Below the pieces are notes generated by a model that did not search any database, was not told the origin of the DNA, and was given only the letters and a program-made list of their open reading frames with translations. Below, piece after piece: positions 9,086-17,289 of a stretch of 37,505 nucleotides of DNA. This DNA comes from an uncultured delta proteobacterium (GTDB lineage Bacteria > Desulfobacterota > WTBG01 > CAIYCZ01 > CAIRTM01), in NCBI GenBank assembly GCA_903911225.1, contig CAIWCT010000157.1:1-37505 (forward strand). Direction: 5' to 3'. Within the stretch, counting starts at the first letter, position 1, and each line of letters starts with the position of its first letter. The position numbers and the translations under genes are program-made.

Positions 9086-11731
9086 CTATTTGCAGGAGCA
9101 CGCCTCACCCAAGCCGCTGTCGTTTTTATCCATAACGACGGCCTTTTTCGGCCTTATTTTTCTATAAACTTCCCTCGGCTCTTTCTTTTTCAGATTCACT
9201 GTTAGCAGATCCTCCAACGCTATGCCGAATAGCTTTTCATTTTCATGAAGATAGGGCAGTATAAGATTCCAATCGGCATCGGTCATTTCGGCATATTCAC
9301 CGCCATTGAGCTGCTCGTCCACAAGTTTCTTGTGCGGGTCCCTGACATAGATCGCCCCTCCTGATGCAAGAGAAAAAATATTTGAGCCCGGGTAGGGGGA
9401 ATCATATTCCATGATGCTGCCGTCTTCGTCACTAAAGCCGATCCCGTTGAGCACAACAAATCCGCCGCCGTTCAGCGGGTCGCCCGCCATAAAGGATTCC
9501 GCTAAATAGTCAAGGGCCGTACCATTTATAACGACCCGCGGTTTTCCTACGGCATTGATAAGGGGGCGTCCGGCGGCATTACCCATGATATAAGCAGCGC
9601 CACCTTTGGCGCCGTACATGAATGTTTGGCCCACATCGCCGTACACCACAAGCTTACCGTCCTTAAAGATTTGGCACAACTGATCCTGCGCATTGCCATG
9701 CACATGGATTTCCATGCCGTCGATGCCGGAAGCGAGATAGTCGCCCGACGAGCCGTAAACATTGATGCGTATGCCTTGGGTTTTCGGGCCAAAGCCGCAG
9801 CCAGTGAAACGCTGGCCGCGGTATTTATAAATTATAAATTTTTTCCAGCCGAGCTTGTAGGCAGCAACTAATAAAATAGCATCACACAGATTGCCTTCGG
9901 CTTCGAAATGTTCAGCGTCAAGGACCAGTGTCTGCTCATTTTTTAAAGGAGGCCGTAAATCTGCGCGGGTAGAAAAATCGATATGACAGAAATGCTCGCC
10001 TGCATTTTTTGCAATTGCCGGCATTGAAGCAAGAATTGCATCCAGGTTTATTTTCAAAACATGGAGCACCGAACTTCGCTTGAGCGCTCCTGTATCAAAG
10101 CGCCGATCCGTCAGAAGCGTCAGTGCGTCTAGGGCAACCTGCCTGAACTCATCACTTTGCTGGGCTAAACCCATTATTGTTTCAATGCATCGTTGGAACG
10201 ATTCGGGTGAAAAGGTTTTTAATCTGTCCCGGACACATGTAAAAATATTCCAGCCGCCCTGCCCGTCTATTGCAGTAAACTGTTCTTGAAGCCAGCTGTA
10301 CATCTCTTTATTAGCTACCTCATCAATTGCAGGAACCTTTACAGTATCGCAGATGGCTTTGCCCTTGGGAGTTGCTATCACTTTACCGAATTTATCCGTG
10401 CAAATGAGCTTTTTGCTACCTGCGCCATCCCCACTGTCGACAAGGCTGAAAATAAATGCACCGCCGTCGGTGTAGCTACCGCCTCGGGCATTCCAGTACT
10501 TGTCGGCTATCGGTCTAAAACGGGGATCCTCGCGTTCAAGTGAAATAAGTGTTGCATCGATAGCCTGCTTCTCAGAGCATATGAGGCCGATTTGCACCTC
10601 ACCTTCCTGTAGTGCGAACACCTGAGGCCGCAGCATGGCTGTGTCGGTAATGCCGATAAGCTGAAGCTGGTTTTTTTGGACATCATTTTTTGCAATAATA
10701 AAAAACCATGGTCCATCAGGTGAGGATCCGACATGATGTGTCTGAATCGCTTTATAAACTGCCTGTTTCTCCGGAGTCAGGAGGTCGAAATCCATTTCAG
10801 AGGTTGGCGCCAGGGCTTCTATGAGATATTCAAGCGGATACTTGTAAACCCGGCTCCACAGATCAAGCATAAGAGCCGCCTCTTCCGTATCTGTCAGAAA
10901 AAGGGGATAATAATTTCGCTGTTTGAGATAGTCGCAAACGGACTGGTAATTTGCAAAATCGCCATTGTGAACAAGGGCCTCATTGAGTGCGCTGAACGGA
11001 TGGCAGCCGCCGGGATGCCAGACCCTTCCGCGTGTTGGATAGCGCTGGTGAGCGATCCAGGCATGGGCTTTGAAATCCTCAAGCTTATAGTATTTAACGA
11101 CATTCTCGGCATACCCGACAATTTTCAGTATCATCATGTTTCTTCCGTGAGACATGACAAAGGCTTTTTTATCGCCAAGAGATGCATAATACTTCGTATT
11201 AATCTTAAAGCTGTTCTGATAGACAAACTCATCCTCAGCATCCCGACGGTCAAGTGACTCAAGCTTATTGTCGCGGATGAAGGAGTCAAGCACATCCTGT
11301 TTCACCCGAACGAAATAGCGCATGATCTCCGGAGGCTTCACTTCAAGGCCGATGTTGTGGTAATCATCAATGCGCGCCAATTTTTCCGATTTATCGATGG
11401 TTAAAAAGGGAAGTATGAAGGTTTCGGCCAATTCACCTGCAATGCTTTCATCAAGAAGAGCTATATGCAGCATATAGTCCTCTTCAAGAATCTGCCGCGA
11501 AACACCCAGCGCTTCCGGTATAAACCCCACAGCAGCAATGCCGCCGCCTTTGCCATTGCCACGATTATGCATCTGCACCGAAGGCTCAAAGATATTTTTG
11601 CCCGTTACAGGAATTGAGCTGATAAATCCGGTAACACCGCAACCGCCCTCTTCCTCTGTATTCTGATTGAGTTGAGGTACGTTGGAGCACAGCGGAATGC
11701 GAGAGGCGAGAATTTTATCTGCACTATTCAT
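9086..11731 (-). CDS. Glutamate synthase subunit: class II glutaminase domain fused to GXGXG domain
   Basis: This 881-residue protein joins the first and last domains of a standard large subunit (GltB) and omits the FMN synthase domain, which is a separate gene upstream. The N-terminal Ntn amidotransferase domain has the nucleophile in GGCGVTGF (Cys31, implying removal of a 30-residue propeptide), the RYPTRGR strand (230-236) and HNGD (255-258). Residues about 600-800 form the GXGXG beta-helix, with repeats such as IRINVYG, MEIHVHGNAQ and KLVVYGDVGQTFMYG. The stretch at about 350-590 between them is not recognised. It should release ammonia from glutamine and pass it to the FMN subunit. It is the last gene of the four-gene operon, 86 bp after the previous one, with a GGAG site at suitable distance. 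The C-terminal GEACSCK tail could bind metal. Confidence 0.9.
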   Translation of the reverse strand: MNSADKILASRIPLCSNVPQLNQNTEEEGGCGVTGFISSIPVTGKNIFEPSVQMHNRGNGKGGGIAAVGFIPEALGVSRQILEEDYMLHIALLDESIAGELAETFILPFLTIDKSEKLARIDDYHNIGLEVKPPEIMRYFVRVKQDVLDSFIRDNKLESLDRRDAEDEFVYQNSFKINTKYYASLGDKKAFVMSHGRNMMILKIVGYAENVVKYYKLEDFKAHAWIAHQRYPTRGRVWHPGGCHPFSALNEALVHNGDFANYQSVCDYLKQRNYYPLFLTDTEEAALMLDLWSRVYKYPLEYLIEALAPTSEMDFDLLTPEKQAVYKAIQTHHVGSSPDGPWFFIIAKNDVQKNQLQLIGITDTAMLRPQVFALQEGEVQIGLICSEKQAIDATLISLEREDPRFRPIADKYWNARGGSYTDGGAFIFSLVDSGDGAGSKKLICTDKFGKVIATPKGKAICDTVKVPAIDEVANKEMYSWLQEQFTAIDGQGGWNIFTCVRDRLKTFSPESFQRCIETIMGLAQQSDEFRQVALDALTLLTDRRFDTGALKRSSVLHVLKINLDAILASMPAIAKNAGEHFCHIDFSTRADLRPPLKNEQTLVLDAEHFEAEGNLCDAILLVAAYKLGWKKFIIYKYRGQRFTGCGFGPKTQGIRINVYGSSGDYLASGIDGMEIHVHGNAQDQLCQIFKDGKLVVYGDVGQTFMYGAKGGAAYIMGNAAGRPLINAVGKPRVVINGTALDYLAESFMAGDPLNGGGFVVLNGIGFSDEDGSIMEYDSPYPGSNIFSLASGGAIYVRDPHKKLVDEQLNGGEYAEMTDADWNLILPYLHENEKLFGIALEDLLTVNLKKKEPREVYRKIRPKKAVVMDKNDSGLGEACSCK

Positions 11732-11817
11732 TTATAATAACTCCGTTAAATGATAACAAAAGCTAACTGAAAAAATTTTATAGAGGCAGCTTTAAAATAT
11801 ACCTCTATCTGCCCACT

Positions 11818-13299
11818 TTAGCTGTAATCAACATGTTCAAGAAGATCCGTCCTGCCAACAAGCTCTGAAACGCTCTTCATGCCGAACTTTTGCAGAATTT
11901 CTACAAGCTGATAATTCCAGGCATGATAGAGATTAACAATCCGCTGTGTTGCCCACTCATCATCAAATAAATCTGCAAGCTCTGAGTCGGTTGAAGCTAT
12001 GCCGCGGGCGCATCCCCGGCCTGATTCGCAGTTGCCGCAGCGCACGCATTCAAGAGCTACCATTTCAGCCGTGCCGACAACAGCACCGTCGGCCCCGAGG
12101 CAGATGGCCTTCACCAAGTCATGGGCAGTGCGAATTCCTCCAGATGCAATAAGTGTTACGGCATCCCGGGCGCCCTCCTCCTTAAGAAAATTGTGCACTT
12201 TCGGAATGGCATACTCTATAGGCATGGCGATATTCTTTTTTGCAATATCGGGTGCTGCGCCAGTGCCGCCATAGCCGCCGTCGATATGAATAATATGCGC
12301 GCCAGCATAGTAAGAGCCGACCGCAACCATGTCAACATCATTGGGCGTTGATACCTTCACCGACACAAGAGCCTTCGGGTTCATCTGCTTAATCCAGTCG
12401 ATATGCTTCTTGTGATCTTCTATGGAATAAACCGAATGAAACGGAAACGGAGAAAAAAGCGATGTCCCCTTCACAGCCTCGCGCATGCGCGCAACGCTTT
12501 CTGTGTTTTTTTCTCCGAGTAAATGTCCGCCCAGACCAGGCTTTGCTCCCTGAGCGTATTTAAACTCGACAATCCTTACACGCTGAATTGTTTCCTCGCG
12601 GACGCCAAAAAGACCGGTTGCGACCTGGGTGATGACATGGTCATCATAGGGATACAGCATTTCGGGATAGCCGCCCTCACCGGTACAGGTAAATGTGTTC
12701 CAGATCGTAGCATTGCGCGCTTTAGAAAGCATAGTTGACAGGCTCACCGACCCAAATGACATGCCGCCGCCATACATTGGCGTAGAAATCACGACATTGG
12801 AACGGCCATCGTTTCTCCGGTTCAGTCTTAGCTCTGTAGAGATTTCGTCACGTTCAACTTTCAATGGATTTACCGGAAACTTCAGACGCAGCTTGTCAAA
12901 CCCGCCGTCAGAATTACCTGTTTGATAGCCAATATCGGTTCTTTCGGGCGGGTACCCGGTTTCGGCCATAATCCAGGTTGCGATGATCATATCAGAAGTC
13001 CAGCGGCAGTCCCCGAGGGTCTCATACATCGGGTTCAGGGACAGGCTAAGTGCCTTGCGGGGGCATTTATACACACAGTAGAATTCGTCATTTTTTCGGC
13101 ATTCATAGCCGATGCATTTATAGTCGATTGGCGGCCGCATTTTATTATGGCCTTCTATGCGCTCATGAACTCCGTAAGGGCAGGACTTCGCGCACATGCC
13201 GCAGTTGATGCAGGCATCTGACCTGGTGACCTTGTACTTAGGCACCTTGTGTTTGAACCGTGATGGCATTGGTTTTATAACTACAGTTTCTGGTTTCAT
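11818..13299 (-). CDS. Glutamate synthase FMN subunit with N-terminal ferredoxin domain
   Basis: This 493-residue protein is the synthase domain of glutamate synthase, where 2-oxoglutarate and ammonia become glutamate. The N-terminus carries ferredoxin-type clusters: CINCGMCAKSC (30-40) and a second set at Cys62, 67, 75 and 79. The FMN TIM barrel shows TGEGG (207-211), KYAQGAKPGLGGHLLG (247-262), GGYGGTGA (340-347) and IASGGIRTAHDL (384-395). CVRCGNCESGRGC (418-430) gives four cysteines where GltB has its 3Fe-4S ligands. These are the motifs expected of an active enzyme, and the architecture matches archaeal-type GltB. The start codon overlaps the stop of the upstream gene as ATGA, implying translational coupling. 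The built-in clusters suggest electrons come from ferredoxin or the Fe-S flavoprotein of the same operon. Confidence 0.93.
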   Translation of the reverse strand: MKPETVVIKPMPSRFKHKVPKYKVTRSDACINCGMCAKSCPYGVHERIEGHNKMRPPIDYKCIGYECRKNDEFYCVYKCPRKALSLSLNPMYETLGDCRWTSDMIIATWIMAETGYPPERTDIGYQTGNSDGGFDKLRLKFPVNPLKVERDEISTELRLNRRNDGRSNVVISTPMYGGGMSFGSVSLSTMLSKARNATIWNTFTCTGEGGYPEMLYPYDDHVITQVATGLFGVREETIQRVRIVEFKYAQGAKPGLGGHLLGEKNTESVARMREAVKGTSLFSPFPFHSVYSIEDHKKHIDWIKQMNPKALVSVKVSTPNDVDMVAVGSYYAGAHIIHIDGGYGGTGAAPDIAKKNIAMPIEYAIPKVHNFLKEEGARDAVTLIASGGIRTAHDLVKAICLGADGAVVGTAEMVALECVRCGNCESGRGCARGIASTDSELADLFDDEWATQRIVNLYHAWNYQLVEILQKFGMKSVSELVGRTDLLEHVDYS

Positions 13300-14696
13300 A
13301 TACTTGCCGTTTCCCGCTGTTGAAAAAGTTTTCCGAATGTGTCTTTGTCGATTTCATCAAAAAATATCGCTCTACCTGTTTCGCCCCGGAGCCGCCGGAC
13401 CTCGCGAATGCCCATGGCGCCCATGACTTCAAGCAGCTGAGAATGCCATGCGCCCATAAGATTGACTATTCTCTGAACAACAGTTGCAGCAGGCAATTTT
13501 TCAAGCCAGTCAGGAAGCGTTATTGTCATTTCCGGCTGTTCATAGAGTAGTGCACCCAGTGCAACAAGCAGCGGTATGTCCACAGCTATCAGGTCTGCTC
13601 CGCAAATAATTGCTTTGGGCACATGCTCCGCCATTGCAATACCGCCGGATACGATAATGGTGATTTCATCGCGTATTCGTTCCTCTATTAGCCTGAGATG
13701 CACTGCCCTGACAACATCTTTTAAAAATCGCTGCCGCAAACCAGGAGCTTCCATGCCGCGGTAATCGGCTACAATATGAATGACTTCGGCCCCGCTGCGG
13801 GCAAGTTTCGTGACGGCGTCTTCGATTCCCGTCATTGCCGGAATTCGCACGATAGTAACCGCTTGAGATATTTTTTTAATCGAATCCTTAACAGAGCCGA
13901 AATCATTGAGCAGTGCAGTTGCATACTCAATAGCCACCAACCGGGCACCGCTGATCAAACTTTGATGAGCAGTAATTTTATCAGGTGACACAAGAGGTAT
14001 AATATTATTGATATATTGTTTAATGTCTGCGGAAATGTCGTTCGCGGGCATAATTGCAAAGGTACCTGCTGCCACTGCTGAGATGACAAATGAAGTCATA
14101 ATATTGTTGCTCAATTTGCAGGCCGGTATATCGAAAATAATCGGAATCGGCAGATCAACGGTTTGGTGAATGTTTGATGCAAGGCTACCCGTATCGGCAA
14201 AATTCAGATGATTGAGCTTTCTGCCCAGATCAACTGCCGTGCTTATATATTCTCGACCATGAATACCGTCGCGCGTAGGCCGAACTATCTCAGACATATC
14301 GGTCCACATACCGTCAAAGCCGGGGCCGGTAAAAGGGCCGCGATAACCTGCACCGGACACCGGCACCTTGCCGTCTTCGGCCTGCTTCCAGATACTCAGT
14401 AACATATCAGGCTTCCAATACGAACCACCAAGGGCCAAAAAGTCTGGGTCAAGGGACTTCACGAGCGCGCCACGCGGGCATTCCTGTATGCAGCGGAAGC
14501 AGTTTTTGCAGAGCGCCATATGTGGGTCATCTATCTTGCGAGGGTCTTTTGCACCACGCTTATGGGCTTCATAGATGCATACTTTGGTGCACTTGCCGCA
14601 GTTAATACAATTTTCGCCCCGCGCAATTTTGAACTTTGATACAAAGTCCCTGTTCAGAGGAGTCGCTTTGATATCGATGTGGTATTTTTTTGGCAT
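13296..14696 (-). CDS. Degenerate paralogue of the glutamate synthase FMN subunit, with ferredoxin domain
   Basis: The 466-residue product parallels the next gene along its length: ferredoxin motifs CINCGKCTKVC (30-40) and CKNCFRCIQEC (63-73), a barrel ending IIVSGGIAMAEHV, and a matching tail (RIVNLMGAWHSQLLEVMGAMG beside RIVNLYHAWNYQLVEILQKFG). The key catalytic blocks of the active subunit are changed or missing. TGEGG and AQGAKPG are absent, GGYGGTGA has become ADYRGMEA, and the four-cysteine 3Fe-4S motif is replaced by a cysteine-free segment. The reading frame is intact, so this looks like a maintained non-catalytic or electron-relay subunit rather than a pseudogene. It overlaps the following gene by four bases. 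An alternative is a different reaction on the same fold. Confidence 0.82.
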   Translation of the reverse strand: MPKKYHIDIKATPLNRDFVSKFKIARGENCINCGKCTKVCIYEAHKRGAKDPRKIDDPHMALCKNCFRCIQECPRGALVKSLDPDFLALGGSYWKPDMLLSIWKQAEDGKVPVSGAGYRGPFTGPGFDGMWTDMSEIVRPTRDGIHGREYISTAVDLGRKLNHLNFADTGSLASNIHQTVDLPIPIIFDIPACKLSNNIMTSFVISAVAAGTFAIMPANDISADIKQYINNIIPLVSPDKITAHQSLISGARLVAIEYATALLNDFGSVKDSIKKISQAVTIVRIPAMTGIEDAVTKLARSGAEVIHIVADYRGMEAPGLRQRFLKDVVRAVHLRLIEERIRDEITIIVSGGIAMAEHVPKAIICGADLIAVDIPLLVALGALLYEQPEMTITLPDWLEKLPAATVVQRIVNLMGAWHSQLLEVMGAMGIREVRRLRGETGRAIFFDEIDKDTFGKLFQQRETASI

Positions 14697-14785
14697 AATG
14701 TTTCACGTCTGATAATTTATTTTTTATGTAGAAATAACTCATGAAATATCTCTACGTACGGAAATAAGTGAAAATAAAAAAAACC

Positions 14786-16624
14786 TTATGAATTGCGCTC
14801 TACCATGTCCCAGTATTCCTTGCTGCCGTCAACTGTTTTTAAAAACTCTTTTATTCTGTCATCCGGCCGTCCAAAATTGGCCTCAAGCCGTCGCTCAAGG
14901 GCATCCCAGAGGGTCATCAGGTCAAGATTGGTCTGGCATATCTCCTCGCAGGCACGACAGTGCATGCACATAAATGCAGTGGCTGCTTCTTCCGGCGTAA
15001 CGGTCTCTCCGGCAATAAGTTTTTTTGCCAGAGCGACTTTCCCCTTGGCCGTGAGCGCTTCATTTCTGGTGACCAGATAGGCCGGGCACACAGCTATGCA
15101 GTTGCCGCATTTTGCGCAGGCATGCGTGCTGAGCTCAAGGTCAAGGGAGTCGACTTTTTTATCCCTGCCGAACAGCAGCGTGGCAATCCTGCCGATAATA
15201 GGCGATAGCAGTATCAGCAGTCTCATCGACAACCCAAAAAACAGCGGGTGAAAAGCAAGAGCAGGGATATTCATGAATTTTGAGTTGACCCGGAGAAATT
15301 TACCAGGATTCATAATGCCATACGGATCCACTGTTGCCTTATAGGCATTAAACTGGCTCTGATGGTCTTTGGTATACAAATGATTCACAAAAGCAGCGTT
15401 CCAGATACCAAGTCCATAAGGCTGTGCGCCCATTGAAACAGCCGTCTGCGTGAGCATGGAAACCAGGGGCATATGGAAATAATACTTAAGTTTCCGCGAG
15501 TCGCACAGAAAGGTCGTCATAATGAGCGCTTTTGTCTGGTCAAGAATGTAGGAATCAATGCATATCTCGACACCGTAATTGCTTCCAAGCTTTTTTGCTT
15601 TTTCAATAAATTTTGCGGAGGCGGAAATGGGCAGTATCACTTCACTGGCAAGCAGCGTGGGGCCCAGGCGCTTTGCCTTCATACCGAACAGGCGCTCATT
15701 CCACAAATAAGTTGCTGCATAGCCGGGAGACTGTTCGTAATTACCGAACTTCTTCACGAGATCAAGAAAATTCTGCTCATCGCCCGGGTTGCTAAATTCC
15801 ACAAGCACCCCTGCTTCTTCTTTAAACACATTTGCATGCATTATTTCATTTGTCTCGCGCATATGATTAGCATCGACAAATCTGATCACATTGGCAGCTG
15901 TTTTCTGACGGGCAGCCTGTTCGATGAAATAAAATGCATCCTTATCTGTCAGGAAATAGAAAATATGAGCATATGAGCTTTTGGGCAAATCGCGCAGCTT
16001 TAACGTTACGTCATAAATAATTCCGCACGTTCCCTCTGTTGAAATAAACCAGGAAAAATCAGGGTCGCTGGGGGTCAATTTCATTACTTTACCAAGAGGC
16101 GTTACAACCGTCATCGACACTATCTGCTTTGAAATATGACCGTATCGGTAGCTGTTTATCCCGTAGCCACCGGTTGAAATCCAGCCGGCAACAGTAGAGA
16201 ACTTGCTGGAGGGATAGGACATGAGGCACAGATCGTCCTTTTTGGCCAGTATGTCAATATCACTCCACCTGGCACCTGCCTCCACCGTTATGGTTTTATT
16301 TTTCTTATCAAGTGTCAGTATCCTGCGTAGCGGCGACAAGTCGATAACAATGCCACCCTTAGTTGGAATTACCCCGCCAAACCCCCATGAGGCTGCACCT
16401 CGTGGAATCACGGATATTTTCTTTTCATGGGCAAAGGCAAGAATCTTCCGGATTTCATCAACGTTCTGGGGCTGAACAACAAAATCAGGCTGTGTTTGAA
16501 AAAATGTTTTTGTCATAATATGCGGCACATCGCCAATATCATGACTATACATCTCTTTTTCTGCAGCATTGGCGATAATCTTAATATCTCCAGCAATCTT
16601 TTTAAACTCTTCTTCTGGTCTCAT
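14786..16624 (-). CDS. GlcD-like FAD-linked oxidoreductase fused to two iron-sulfur motifs
   Basis: The 612-residue protein begins with a PCMH-type FAD-binding domain (about 45-215; PRGAASWGFGGVIPTKGG at 74-91 and VAGWISTGGYGINSYRYG at 145-162) and an FAD-oxidase C-terminal domain ending DPYGIMNPGKF. Two ferredoxin-like motifs follow, CAKCGNCIAVC (503-513) and CMHCRACEEIC (553-563). This equals glycolate/lactate dehydrogenase GlcD plus the Fe-S part of GlcF. A hydrophobic segment at about 456-485 separates the halves and could anchor it to the membrane. As first gene of the glutamate synthase operon, where GltD is lacking, it may feed electrons to the synthase, but its donor substrate cannot be read from sequence. 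A sigma54-like promoter lies about 80 bp upstream. Confidence 0.87.
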   Translation of the reverse strand: MRPEEEFKKIAGDIKIIANAAEKEMYSHDIGDVPHIMTKTFFQTQPDFVVQPQNVDEIRKILAFAHEKKISVIPRGAASWGFGGVIPTKGGIVIDLSPLRRILTLDKKNKTITVEAGARWSDIDILAKKDDLCLMSYPSSKFSTVAGWISTGGYGINSYRYGHISKQIVSMTVVTPLGKVMKLTPSDPDFSWFISTEGTCGIIYDVTLKLRDLPKSSYAHIFYFLTDKDAFYFIEQAARQKTAANVIRFVDANHMRETNEIMHANVFKEEAGVLVEFSNPGDEQNFLDLVKKFGNYEQSPGYAATYLWNERLFGMKAKRLGPTLLASEVILPISASAKFIEKAKKLGSNYGVEICIDSYILDQTKALIMTTFLCDSRKLKYYFHMPLVSMLTQTAVSMGAQPYGLGIWNAAFVNHLYTKDHQSQFNAYKATVDPYGIMNPGKFLRVNSKFMNIPALAFHPLFFGLSMRLLILLSPIIGRIATLLFGRDKKVDSLDLELSTHACAKCGNCIAVCPAYLVTRNEALTAKGKVALAKKLIAGETVTPEEAATAFMCMHCRACEEICQTNLDLMTLWDALERRLEANFGRPDDRIKEFLKTVDGSKEYWDMVERNS

Positions 16625-16702
16625 AATATCCGCTTCTCGTTGGCTTAAATCTGCGCAAGTTGCGCTTATAAATTATAGGTTATAAATACTGAAGATTCAA
16701 AT

Positions 16703-16718
16703 TGCAAAAACAATGCCG
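16703..16718 (-). promoter_or_regulatory. Candidate sigma54 promoter of the glutamate synthase operon
   Basis: The minus strand reads CGGCATTGTTTTTGCA. It has GGCA at -24 and TTGCA at -12 with the required spacing, differing from consensus mainly in the first base and at two positions of the -24 block. Transcription would start near 16691, about 67 bases before the ATG. A NifA-like activator is encoded 10 kb downstream. I could not find a convincing TGT-N10-ACA enhancer site upstream. Confidence 0.55.
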
Positions 16719-17241
16719 AGACAAGAAAAAGTTTATATCTCGATGGAAAGCATTGGTATTTTTTAGCCATACAAGCAAAAGCAGGTGAACTTCAACTGAA
16801 GCAGGTCTTTTTATCATAGCTAGAATATCACATTTTTGTAATGCACCATTTCATAATTGTAACTCACTGAGGTAATCTTACAGTTATGATTATCAATTTA
16901 TAAGTTGCCCATTCCGACATGTCCAACCAGCTTAGTACCATAATGTTGATGATATTCTTTCCCGCGTCGTACTGTAATGATTTGAGATGCTTTCTATAAC
17001 TTTGGAGATCCAGCAATGAAGCCCCTCATGCAGTTTTATCATTTTAGCGATGAATGCTAGGATGCTGTTATTTAAAAAAGCCTTTTTCTAACCACGGTTT
17101 TATGCCCCAGAGGAAGGTGCTATTTGGGCTAACAAATCAATAATAGAGCTAAACTTTCTGTTGAAATTTAAAAAACCAGCTTGTCGTTAGCATAATGACA
17201 GCTATGGGGTTACAGTTTTAAGTGCTTATTAGAGGTTGAAC
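16719..17241. other. Long intergenic region with a possible decayed coding remnant
   Basis: About 660 bp (16625-17289) separate the glutamate synthase operon from the DUF1329 gene. Besides the sigma54 site and the terminator I see no intact gene. On the minus strand 16898-16993 translates without stops for about 31 residues, including VRRGKEYHQHYGTKLVGHVGM, and ends at TAA. The frame above it is broken by a TAG at 16994-16996. Its composition looks protein-like, so it may be the tail of a lost gene, but I cannot assign a family. Confidence 0.3.
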
Positions 17242-17275
17242 AAAAAAAAGCCCGCTGCAGCAGCGGGCTTTTTTT
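17242..17275. terminator. Perfect bidirectional intrinsic terminator
   Basis: GCCCGCTG (17250-17257), loop CAG, CAGCGGGC (17261-17268), flanked by eight A on the left and seven T on the right, so it can act on both strands. On the minus strand it lies 15 bp after the DUF1329 stop codon and closes the envelope operon. Confidence 0.92.
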
Positions 17276-17289
17276 GGGCTAATGCTGTA

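Noticed and set aside
10733-11257. 174-residue open frame antisense to the glutaminase/GXGXG gene
   Set aside because: Shadow frame inside a conserved enzyme; no motif or start signal.
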